Part shown: in pieces, positions 15,962-23,681 of the stretch
Layout of the letters: each line of letters starts with the position of its first letter
How positions within the stretch are numbered: the first letter of the stretch is position 1
Assembly (NCBI RefSeq): GCF_018224615.1
Contig: NZ_JAGTUK010000001.1
Location: 496,001 to 560,000, forward strand
DNA length: 64,000 nt
Source of the DNA: Microbacterium paraoxydans
GTDB taxonomy: Bacteria > Actinomycetota > Actinomycetes > Actinomycetales > Microbacteriaceae
Reading direction: 5' to 3'
The notes under the pieces: generated by a model
Told to the model about the DNA's origin: nothing
Seen by the model: only the letters and a program-made list of their open reading frames with translations
Database searches by the model: none
Made by a program: the position numbers and the translations under genes

Positions 15962-16837
15962 CTAGGCGGACGACTCCGCTGCGGCACCCCGGGCGGCCTT
16001 CGACGCGGGAGACGCGGCGCCGAACTTCCAGTAGCCGCAGAAGCTCACGGCACCCTTGTCGACTCCGCGCTCGCCGACGAGCAGTTTGCGGGCGCCCGAG
16101 GCCAGCGACTGCTCGCCCGCCGCATACGCGTGGAACGGCGCAACCGGGAGGGCGACGCGGCCCAGCTCGGCCAGCGCGAGCGCGCCGGGGGCGGAGCCGT
16201 CCGGACGCACGAGCCAGGTCACCTCGAGTCCGTCCGGCCGCGGGAACTCCAGCGCATCCTCCGCCGACGGCACCTCGACGATCGCGGTGCCGCTCGCCGT
16301 CGCCGGGAGCGAAGAGCTGATCGCGGCGATCGCGGGCAGTGCCGTCTCATCGCCCACCAGCAGCACCCGATCGGTGCCGCGCTGCGGGTTGAACGCCAGG
16401 CCCTCGTCGATGATCAGCACGTGCTCACCCGGCGCGCACGTCTCCGCCCAGCGCGACGCCGGACCCGCCGTGCCGTCCGCCGCCGACCCGTGCAGCACGA
16501 AGTCCACGTCGAGTTCCGCCCCCGTATCCGCCGTGGCGGGGCGATACGCGCGCACCGTGTAGTTGCGCATCACCGGCCGCTCCCCGTCGGGGATGCGCAA
16601 GAACTTCAGGTAGCCGAACAGCTTGTTCGCCTTCGCCGGCACCCGCTTCAGCCCTTCCTCGCCCCCGATCGGCAGGAACAGGCGGAACCACTGGTCGAAG
16701 CCCATCGGGCGAAACCGGTCGATCTCGCCACCGCCCAGGGTCACGCGCATCCAGTGCGGGGCGAGCCGTTCGGTGCGCAGCACCGTGAGATGCAGAAGCT
16801 CGGCGGTCTCCGGCTTGACCATGGTGCTGTAGGCCAC
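15962..16837 (-). CDS. Siderophore-interacting protein (NAD(P)H ferric-siderophore reductase)
   Basis: A 291-aa flavin reductase of the SIP/ViuB family. FAD-binding RNYTVRAYRP is at about 91-100, the NAD(P)H side LLVGDETALPAIAAI at about 160-174, and the C-terminal Cys-x-Tyr-Trp segment FCGYWKFG closes the fold, followed by an Ala/Ser-rich tail. These enzymes release iron by reducing Fe(III)-siderophores in the cytoplasm. It is the last gene of the ECF transporter cluster, 12 nt after the T component, and shares its probable iron control. This strongly hints that the transporter handles an iron chelate. Confidence 0.9.
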   Translation of the reverse strand: MAYSTMVKPETAELLHLTVLRTERLAPHWMRVTLGGGEIDRFRPMGFDQWFRLFLPIGGEEGLKRVPAKANKLFGYLKFLRIPDGERPVMRNYTVRAYRPATADTGAELDVDFVLHGSAADGTAGPASRWAETCAPGEHVLIIDEGLAFNPQRGTDRVLLVGDETALPAIAAISSSLPATASGTAIVEVPSAEDALEFPRPDGLEVTWLVRPDGSAPGALALAELGRVALPVAPFHAYAAGEQSLASGARKLLVGERGVDKGAVSFCGYWKFGAASPASKAARGAAAESSA

Positions 16838-16849
16838 GAAGGGCTCCTT

Positions 16850-17671
16850 TCAGGGAAGCTGCCAGGGGAAGAAGACGACGAAGATCACGGCCGAAACGGC
16901 CAGCATCGCCACCAGGAACACGGCGTCGCGGCGCCGGAACGGCACCCGGTGCCGCTCGGTACGCGTCGGATGCGCGCCGAACGCCCGGGAGTCCATCGCC
17001 AGCGCCACGCGTTCCGCATGCCGGATCGCCCCCGCGAGCAACGGCACGATGTACCCCCACCCGCGTGCGATCCGGGCGAACGGCCCGCGCCCGCCGTGGT
17101 ACCCGCGCACCCGGTGCGCCGCCCGGATCACCGCCAGCTCCTGCCCGAACCGCGGCACGAAACGGAACGCCGCCAGGGCCGTGTACCCGATGCGATACGG
17201 CACGCGCAGCTGCTGCACACTCGCGCGCACCAGATCGGAGCCGCTCGTGGTGAGCCCGCCCACGAGCGCCAGCGCCACGATCGCCCCCAGTCGCAGCGCC
17301 GTCGCCGCGCCGATCACCAGAGCCCCGCCGTGCAGCGTCCAACCGCCCACCGAGAACACCGCCGGAGTTCCCTCGACCAGCGCCGCATCCACCCACAGCG
17401 AGAACCCGACCGTGACCGCGAGCATGCCCAGCGGCAACCCCAGCAGCAGCAGCGCGAACAGCCGTCCGGTCAGCCGGGCGCCGCACAGGATCAGCACGTA
17501 CGCGAGCACCAGGAACGCCGCCGGGGTCGCGAGGTCGCGCACGAACACGAGCAGCACCATCGCGGGGGCGAAGCCCGCGACCTTCGCGAGCGGATTGAGC
17601 CCGTACAGGAACTGGTGCCGCGCGGTCGCCACCAGGGGCGCGTACGGGTCGGCGACCGGACCGACGCTCAC
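16850..17671 (-). CDS. ECF transporter T component (EcfT/CbiQ family)
   Basis: A 273-aa membrane protein with five or six predicted helices and the C-terminal coupling region. FRFVPRFGQELAVIRAAHRVRG is partly shown by PRFGQELAVIRAAH, and AMDSRAFGAHPTRTE carries the second Ala-Arg-Gly-like coupling motif. These helices transmit ATPase movement to the S component. The GTG start overlaps the stop of the ATPase gene (GTGA), so the two are coupled. Confidence 0.9.
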   Translation of the reverse strand: MSVGPVADPYAPLVATARHQFLYGLNPLAKVAGFAPAMVLLVFVRDLATPAAFLVLAYVLILCGARLTGRLFALLLLGLPLGMLAVTVGFSLWVDAALVEGTPAVFSVGGWTLHGGALVIGAATALRLGAIVALALVGGLTTSGSDLVRASVQQLRVPYRIGYTALAAFRFVPRFGQELAVIRAAHRVRGYHGGRGPFARIARGWGYIVPLLAGAIRHAERVALAMDSRAFGAHPTRTERHRVPFRRRDAVFLVAMLAVSAVIFVVFFPWQLP

Positions 17672-19476
17672 GACTCCGCCTCCGAGCCGGAGCCGGAGGC
17701 GGAGAGACCCGCGGCGGCGAGCACGCGCTGCACCGCCGGCAGACGCAGCCCCGCTTCCGCGAACACCGCGGCATCGGCGAACAGCGTGGCCGTCGGGCCC
17801 GCGGCTCGCACCCGCCCGTCGGCCAGCACGACCGTGTGCGTGGTGTGCTCGGCCACGAGCGACAGGTCGTGCGTCACGATCACCACCGTGGTGCCGTCCG
17901 CGCGCAGGCTCTCCAGCAGGGCGAGCAGCTCGGTCGCACGGGCGCGATCCTGCCCGAAGGTCGGCTCGTCGAGCGCCAGCACGCGCGGCCGCGTGATCAG
18001 GGCGGTGCCGACCGACAGCCGCCGCTTCTCGCCGCCCGACAGCAGGAACGGGTGCACGTCGGCCTTGTGCGTCAGACCGAACCGGTCGAGTATCTCCGCC
18101 ACCCGCTCCGCGATCTCCTCGTCCGGCACGCGCCGCAGCCGCAGCCCGTGCGCGAGCTCGTCGAACACGGTCGGCGCGATGAACTGGTGCTCCGGGTTCT
18201 GGAACACGAAGCCGATACGGGCGGCGAGCTCCCGGGGAGACGCCGTCGCCGGATCGAGGCCGTCCACGCGCACCTGGCCCCTCGGCGGCGGCACCACCCC
18301 GGCGATCGCCTGGATCAGCGTGGTCTTCCCCGCGCCGTTCGCGCCGACGATCGCCGTCAGGCTGCCCGCGTCCAGGTCGAGGTCGACCCCGTGCAGGATC
18401 TCGGTGCGCCGCCGCTGCACGGTCAGCCCGCGCACCCGCACGATCGGCTCCGCACGCCGGTCGTCCCGCGCCCGGTCTTCGTCGTGCAGAGACCCGGATT
18501 CGGCGGTCTCGGGATCTGCGCGCCCTTCGCCCGAGGGCTGGCGCGGCTCGCTCAGGGCCCCCGGCTCCCCGGTCCCCGAGCGAGCGGAGCGAGACGAAGG
18601 GTCGCCGGTGCCCGCCGGAGACGCCGAGTCCAGCACCGCCGCGAGCTCCTCCGGAGTCAGCGGCAGCGGATCGACCGGCACCCCGCGGGCGCGCAGCCGC
18701 AGTGCCGCGAGCGTCGCCCCCGGCAGCCACACCCCCAGGTCGAGCAGGGCCTCCGCGTGCGCCCGGATCGTCTCCGTGGCGGGACCGTCGAACGCCACCC
18801 GCCCCTCCCGGTCGAGCACGATCGTGCGCGTGACGAACGCCATCGCGGCGTCGAGGTTGTGCTCCACCAGCAGGATCGCCCGGTCTCCCGCGGCCACCAC
18901 CTCCGCGAGCGCGGCGTACACGTCGTCGATGCCCTGCGGGTCGAGGTTGGCGGTCGGCTCGTCCAGCACGATCAGCGGCGAGCCCATCGCCAGGGCGCAG
19001 GCGATCGCGAGGCGCTGCCGCCCACCGCCGGACAGGTGATCGGGGTTGTCGTCGCGCCGCGCCCACAGCCCCACCCGGCGCAGCGCCGCCTCCACGCGCC
19101 CCCGCACGTCCTCGACCGGGAGCAGCAGATTCTCCGGGCCGAACGCCACCTCGTCGTACACGGTGCCGGTCACGATCTGCGCGTCCGGGTCCTGGAACAC
19201 CATGGCCACGTGCGTGCTCAGGGTCGCGGTCGGCGCATGCGCGGTGTCGACCCCGCCGGCCTCGACCGTGCCGGTCATGGTCGCGGGGAGCGCGTGCGGG
19301 ATGAGCCCGTTCAGCGCCAACGTGAGCGTGGACTTCCCGGAGCCGGACGGGCCGAGCAGCAGCACGACCTCGCCGGGGCGGATGTCGAAGGACACGTCGC
19401 GCGGGGAGGGGTGCGCGGCACCCGCGTGGGTGAGCGACAGCTCGTGCACGCGGAGGAGGGGCGCGGATGGGCGCAC
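17668..19476 (-). CDS. ECF transporter ATPase, two ABC domains fused in one chain
   Basis: A 602-aa protein holding both energizing ATPases. Domain 1 (about 5-250) has Walker A GPSGSGKST, a variant signature HLSGGGRQR, and Walker B IVLDEPTANLD. Domain 2 (about 335-560) has GANGAGKTT, LSGGEKRR and LALDEPTFGQD. A low-complexity linker of about 80 residues joins them and contains a REP-like palindrome at DNA level. The fusion resembles YkoD-type ECF ATPases. A TTG 36 nt upstream would give 614 aa, but it lies right against the iron box, so I prefer the GTG at 19476. The operon order is ATPase, T component, then siderophore reductase. Confidence 0.87.
   Translation of the reverse strand: MRPSAPLLRVHELSLTHAGAAHPSPRDVSFDIRPGEVVLLLGPSGSGKSTLTLALNGLIPHALPATMTGTVEAGGVDTAHAPTATLSTHVAMVFQDPDAQIVTGTVYDEVAFGPENLLLPVEDVRGRVEAALRRVGLWARRDDNPDHLSGGGRQRLAIACALAMGSPLIVLDEPTANLDPQGIDDVYAALAEVVAAGDRAILLVEHNLDAAMAFVTRTIVLDREGRVAFDGPATETIRAHAEALLDLGVWLPGATLAALRLRARGVPVDPLPLTPEELAAVLDSASPAGTGDPSSRSARSGTGEPGALSEPRQPSGEGRADPETAESGSLHDEDRARDDRRAEPIVRVRGLTVQRRRTEILHGVDLDLDAGSLTAIVGANGAGKTTLIQAIAGVVPPPRGQVRVDGLDPATASPRELAARIGFVFQNPEHQFIAPTVFDELAHGLRLRRVPDEEIAERVAEILDRFGLTHKADVHPFLLSGGEKRRLSVGTALITRPRVLALDEPTFGQDRARATELLALLESLRADGTTVVIVTHDLSLVAEHTTHTVVLADGRVRAAGPTATLFADAAVFAEAGLRLPAVQRVLAAAGLSASGSGSEAES
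18523..18601. repeat. REP-like palindrome inside the coding region of the ECF ATPase
   Basis: Outer arms CCCTTCG and CGAAGGG enclose inner arms GCTCGCTC and GAGCGAGC around a GC-rich core with CCGG arms and a CTCC loop. Actinobacterial intergenic REP elements have this AGCGAGACGAAGG form. Here it is in frame and encodes part of the linker between the two ABC domains. A related, more degraded copy is at 27578-27629. Confidence 0.55.
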
Positions 19477-19513
19477 GGCGGGTCCCGGGTTCGACGACGG
19501 AGGTGACTCCAAC

Positions 19514-19532
19514 TTAGCTGAGCCTAACCTGG
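19514..19532 (-). promoter_or_regulatory. DtxR/IdeR iron box
   Basis: TTAGCTGAGCCTAACCTGG matches 15 of 19 positions of the DtxR/IdeR consensus TTAGGTTAGCCTAACCTAA (my count against the textbook palindrome). It sits in the gap between the S-component stop and the fused ATPase gene, where an Fe(II)-bound regulator would repress transcription of ATPase, T component and siderophore reductase. Confidence 0.75.
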
Positions 19533-19564
19533 CTCCGCCAATGCGCGTCGGGTGGCCCCGAGTC

Positions 19565-20110
19565 TCAGCGGCGCGCGACCCCGGCCCGCCGCAGCGAGGC
19601 GCCGACCGCGAGGCCGACCGCGGTCCACGCCACCGGCCCCAGCACCGAGATCGCGAGGTACAGCACCTGCGCCCACAGCGGCATCACCGACAGGTGCGCG
19701 GCGAAGAACACCACCACCGCCACGATCACGCCGATCACCGCCGCCGACACGAAGAACCGCCAGGCCCCCCAGGCACGGTAGCGCGTGAGCGCCGCGACCC
19801 CCTCCTGGATCAGGCCGAACAGGAGCGCCGTGCCGAGGAAGCGCAGCGCCCACGCCGGGTTGAAGGCGCTCGCGATGAGGGCGGCGAACACGTGCGTCAC
19901 GAGAGCGACGAACGGCAGCCGCAGCACCTCCTGAGCGATGATCCCCGGCAGCACGTGCGACCCCAGCACGAGGCCGTACAGGAACAGCAGCGGGCTCGCG
20001 AGCAGCACCGGCGTGACCCAGCCGGCGATCCCGCCGAGAAGGCCCGTGGCGACGCCGATCGCGGCGCAGATGAGCAGCACGCGGGTCGTCAGGACGGGGG
20101 TTCGGGCCAC
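19565..20110 (-). CDS. ECF transporter substrate-binding (S) component, YkoE-like
   Basis: A 181-aa integral membrane protein with about six hydrophobic segments: LLICAAIGVATGLLGGIAG, VTPVLLASPLLFLYG, IIAQEVLRLPFVALVTH, FLGTALLFGLIQEG, VSAAVIGVIVAVVVFFAA and LAISVLGPVAWTAVGLAV. The layout and position beside fused ATPases and EcfT identify it as the S component, closest in feel to YkoE. YkoE homologues elsewhere are linked to thiamine precursors. Here the downstream iron box and reductase argue for an iron chelate. It lies upstream of the iron box, so it may be transcribed separately. The start is GTG, with GGAGGG directly before it. Confidence 0.78.
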   Translation of the reverse strand: MARTPVLTTRVLLICAAIGVATGLLGGIAGWVTPVLLASPLLFLYGLVLGSHVLPGIIAQEVLRLPFVALVTHVFAALIASAFNPAWALRFLGTALLFGLIQEGVAALTRYRAWGAWRFFVSAAVIGVIVAVVVFFAAHLSVMPLWAQVLYLAISVLGPVAWTAVGLAVGASLRRAGVARR

Positions 20111-20277
20111 CCCTCCAGCTTACTGGCGACCTTCGCCAGCCCCGGCCGCGGTGCACCCTGACCGATCGGCACGACCGGATGCGACCATCGTTCAGTTCTC
20201 GATCCGCCGGCCCGCAGCGGGGCTATGTTGATCCGCGGTGCGGCAACGACGCCGCACGTGATCATCGGGAGCGAGAT

Positions 20278-23200
20278 ATGGGTCGAACACCCCTCCGGAT
20301 GGCAGCGGCCACCACCCTGGCCACGCTGTTCATCGCATCGACGGCAACCACCGGCTACGCAGCGACCGGGGAGGTGACGCACCCCGTCCCGGTCGCGGGC
20401 ACCCCCGGGCACTACATCGTGGTCATGAAGGCCGATCCGCTCGCCAGCTACGAAGGCGACGTGAAGGGCCTGAAGGCGACGAAGCCCGCCGAGGGCGAGC
20501 AGCTCGAGACGCAGTCGCAGGACGCGCAGCGGTACGTCAAGCACCTCGAGCGCCAGCAGTCCACCCTCATCAACGACGTCGGCGTCACGCCCGACACGAC
20601 CTACCAGGTCGTGCTCAACGGGTTCAGTGCCGATCTCTCGGGCGAGCAGGTGGACCAGCTGCGTGCCTCCAAGGAGGTCCTCGGGGTGTTCCCCGACGAG
20701 ATCCGCCACCCCGATGCGCTGACCTCCACCGACTACCTCGGCCTCGGCGACGACCGCAGGGGCCGCGGCGGCGTGTGGCAGCAGACCGGCGGCGTGAACA
20801 AGGCCGGCGAGGGCGTCGTGGTCGGCGTGATCGACACCGGCATCGCCCCCGAACATCCGTCGTTCGAGGGCAAGAAGCTCAAGCAGCAGAAGAAGCAGAA
20901 CAGCCGGCACAAGGGCCAGCAGCCCTACACCGACGGCACTTACGTGTACTTCGACAAGTCCGACGGCGGGCAGTTCCGCGGCGCGATGGTCGAGGGGCAG
21001 GACTGGGACACGAGCGACTACTCCTCGAAGCTCATCGGCGGGCAGTACTTCTTCACGGGAGCCCAGGCCGCCGGCTTCGACTTCCAGTACGACTACCTCT
21101 CGCCGCGTGACGGCGACGGCCACGGCTCGCACACCGCCAGCACGGCCGCGGGCAACTTCGGGGTGGACGCCGCGATCGAGAACGTCGACTTCGGCACGAT
21201 CTCGGGTGTCGCGCCCGGGGCGAAGGTCGCCGCGTACAAGGCCTGCTACGTCGGGCCGGACACCAGCGTGACCACGGACGACATCTGCGCGCTGAGCGAC
21301 CTCGTCGCCGCGATCGACCAGGCCGTCGCCGACGGTGTCGACGTGATCAACTACTCGATCGGCGGCGGCGCCGCGAGCACCGTGATGGCCCCGGAGGACC
21401 TGGCGTTCCTCAACGCCGCGGCCGCCGGCGTGTTCGTCGCGACCAGCGCCGGCAACGACGGCCCCGACCCGGTCACCGCCGACCACGCGTCGCCCTGGTA
21501 CACCACGGTCGCCGCGTCCACCATCCCGACGTGGGAGGGCACCGTGCAGTTCGACGGCTTCGCGCAGGCGGGTGCGTCGGTGACGGTGCCGTTCGGCCAG
21601 AGCGTCACCGGTCCCGCCATCGCCGCCCAGGACGCCGCGGCGGCGGGGGCGGTCGATCCGCAGCTGTGCGGTGTCGGCACGCTCGACCCCGCGAAGGTCG
21701 CCGGGCACATCGTCGTGTGCGACCGCGGCGGCAACGCGCGTGCCGAGAAGTCGCAGGTCGTGAAGGACGCGGGCGGCATCGGCATGGTCCTGGTGAACGT
21801 GCCGGGCGGCGCCGACTCGCTCGACAACGACTTCCACGCGGTACCGACCGTGCACCTGAACGCGGTGCACCGCGAGGCCGTGCTCGCCTACGTGCGCGGC
21901 GGCGTCGATCGCCCGATCACCCTCGTCGGCGAGAACACCACGGGCGTGACCACGCCGACGCCGCAGATCGCGGGCTTCTCCAGCCGCGGACCGGTCATCG
22001 CCGACGGCAACGACGTGCTCAAGCCCGACATTGCGGCACCGGGCGTCGCGATCCTCGCCGCCACGCACAACGCGCCCGGCGAGCAGCCGACCTTCGGCAT
22101 CCTCTCCGGGACGTCGATGGCCTCCCCGCACATCGCGGGACTCGGTGCGCTGTACCTCGGCGAGCACCCGCGGGCGACCCCGGGGGAGATCCGCTCGGCG
22201 ATGATGACCACCGCGTCCGACACCGTGCTCCCGGACGGTTCGAAGAACACGAACCCGTTCGAGCAGGGCGCGGGTCAGGTCGACGCGCGGCGGTACCTCA
22301 ACCCCGGCCTGCTGTACCTCAACGGCTTCGCGGACTGGGCGGCGTTCCTCGACGGGAAGGGGCTGTCGGACTTCCCCGGCATCGACCCCATCGACGGCAG
22401 CGACCTGAACCAGGCCTCGATCTCGATCGGTTCGCTGGCCAGCGCGCAGACCGTCACCCGCACCGTCACCTCGACCGAGAAGGGCGTGTTCACCGCGAAG
22501 GCCTCGGTGCCGGGCGTGAACGTCACGGTGACGCCGTCGCAGCTCACGTTCGACAAGCCGGGGCAGTCGAAGACCTTCACGGTCACGTTCGACAGCACCA
22601 CCGCCCCGGTCGAGCAGTGGGCCACGGGCTCGCTCACGTGGACGAGTGCGAAGAACACCGTGCGCTCGCCGATCGCGGTGTTCCCGGTCACGGCCGACGC
22701 CCCGCTCGAGGTCACCGGCAGCGGTGCCGACGGCAGCACCTCGGTGGACATCATCCCCGGCCTCGACGGCGACCTCGCGCTCGGCCTCTCGGGTCTCACC
22801 CCGTTCCAGCTGCTCACCGACCCGGACAACCCGGTCGAGGGGCACTCGGGCGACGAGAACTCGGGCGACGCGAACAAGGACGTGGCCTGGATCGTGGATG
22901 TGCCGGAGGGGGCCACGCTCTCCCGGTTCGACCTCGACTCCTCCGACGACGACGGCAGCGACCTCGACCTCACCGTGTACCGGGTGGTGAGCCCCGACGA
23001 TCTGCGCTACTACGAGCGGTGGCAGTCGGCCACGGGCTCGGCCGACGAACAGGTGACGGTGCCCACGCCGACCGCCGGCACCTACCTCGTGGTCGCGAAC
23101 GTGTACTCGACCACCGGGCCGATGACGTGGGACATGACCTACGCCAGCGTGCTCCCCGGTGACCAGGGCGCGTTCACCGCGACGCCGAACCCGATCGCCG

Positions 23201-23469
23201 CGGTGCGCGGGGAGAAGACGAGCTACGAGCTGAGGTGGACCGGTCTGACCGCCGGCACGCGCTACCTCGGGGTCGTCCGGTACGGCGACTCGGACGTGCG
23301 CACCGTGGTGACGGTCACGGTGCCGGCGGACGCCGCCCCGGCACCGACTCCGACCCCGGAGCCCACGCCGGAGCCGACCCCGGAGCCCACGCCGACCCCG
23401 GAGCCGACGCCGACACCGGACCCGACGCCGGAGCCCACGCAGCCCCCGGAGACCGACGCCCCCGGGTGA
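20278..23469 (+). CDS. Secreted subtilisin-like serine protease (S8) with PA and C-terminal domains
   Basis: A 1063-aa preproprotein. A signal peptide of about 28 residues ends near GYAATGE. An I9 propeptide (HYIVVMKADPLASY to GVFPDE) follows, then the S8 domain with the triad Asp186 (VIDTGIAPEHPSF), His282 (DGDGHGSHTA) and Ser613 (SGTSMASPHIAG). A PA domain (KVAGHIVVCDRGGNARAEK) is inserted between His and Ser. After the catalytic part come an Fn3-like domain, a PPC-type beta domain (about 860-960), and a Pro-Thr-Glu tail that may span the cell wall. No LPxTG sorting signal is seen. GGGAGCG precedes the ATG. It is too different in layout to be a mycosin of type VII secretion. Confidence 0.92.
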   Translation: MGRTPLRMAAATTLATLFIASTATTGYAATGEVTHPVPVAGTPGHYIVVMKADPLASYEGDVKGLKATKPAEGEQLETQSQDAQRYVKHLERQQSTLINDVGVTPDTTYQVVLNGFSADLSGEQVDQLRASKEVLGVFPDEIRHPDALTSTDYLGLGDDRRGRGGVWQQTGGVNKAGEGVVVGVIDTGIAPEHPSFEGKKLKQQKKQNSRHKGQQPYTDGTYVYFDKSDGGQFRGAMVEGQDWDTSDYSSKLIGGQYFFTGAQAAGFDFQYDYLSPRDGDGHGSHTASTAAGNFGVDAAIENVDFGTISGVAPGAKVAAYKACYVGPDTSVTTDDICALSDLVAAIDQAVADGVDVINYSIGGGAASTVMAPEDLAFLNAAAAGVFVATSAGNDGPDPVTADHASPWYTTVAASTIPTWEGTVQFDGFAQAGASVTVPFGQSVTGPAIAAQDAAAAGAVDPQLCGVGTLDPAKVAGHIVVCDRGGNARAEKSQVVKDAGGIGMVLVNVPGGADSLDNDFHAVPTVHLNAVHREAVLAYVRGGVDRPITLVGENTTGVTTPTPQIAGFSSRGPVIADGNDVLKPDIAAPGVAILAATHNAPGEQPTFGILSGTSMASPHIAGLGALYLGEHPRATPGEIRSAMMTTASDTVLPDGSKNTNPFEQGAGQVDARRYLNPGLLYLNGFADWAAFLDGKGLSDFPGIDPIDGSDLNQASISIGSLASAQTVTRTVTSTEKGVFTAKASVPGVNVTVTPSQLTFDKPGQSKTFTVTFDSTTAPVEQWATGSLTWTSAKNTVRSPIAVFPVTADAPLEVTGSGADGSTSVDIIPGLDGDLALGLSGLTPFQLLTDPDNPVEGHSGDENSGDANKDVAWIVDVPEGATLSRFDLDSSDDDGSDLDLTVYRVVSPDDLRYYERWQSATGSADEQVTVPTPTAGTYLVVANVYSTTGPMTWDMTYASVLPGDQGAFTATPNPIAAVRGEKTSYELRWTGLTAGTRYLGVVRYGDSDVRTVVTVTVPADAAPAPTPTPEPTPEPTPEPTPTPEPTPTPDPTPEPTQPPETDAPG
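23347..23455 (+). repeat. PTPEP coding repeat in the protease tail
   Basis: Six-codon-type units encoding PTPEPTPEP and variants form the C-terminal tail of the subtilase. It is a low-complexity spacer, prone to length change. Confidence 0.7.
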
Positions 23470-23500
23470 GTCGGAGAGCGCCGGACGCCGGCGCGACCCC

Positions 23501-23537
23501 GCACGGCCGCACGACGGATCCCGTCGTGCGGCCGTGC
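23501..23537 (+). terminator. Strong terminator of the subtilase gene
   Basis: A perfect 17-bp stem (GCACGGCCGCACGACGG and complement) with a 3-nt loop, 31 nt after the stop codon. No T-run follows. It separates the protease from cstA. Confidence 0.8.
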
Positions 23538-23681
23538 CGTCGTCTCCCCGGTGGACGGACGGGGCTCCGTTCATCGCGCGATCGGCACCGCTCGTCGCAC
23601 CGTCCATCGGTCCGCATGCGACCGCGTGACGGGCTTCCTAGCGTGGGAAGACGCAATGATGCGTCCACCGAGGAGAACCCC

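Noticed and set aside
19565..20110. Thiamine-precursor transporter assignment for the S component
   Set aside because: The YkoE-like resemblance alone suggests it, but there is no thiamine gene or TPP riboswitch nearby, while an iron box and siderophore reductase are present.
20278..23469. Subtilase as a mycosin (MycP) of the type VII-like locus
   Set aside because: It is 18 kb away, about twice the length of a mycosin, has an I9 propeptide, PA, Fn3-like and PPC domains, and lacks the C-terminal membrane anchor of mycosins.
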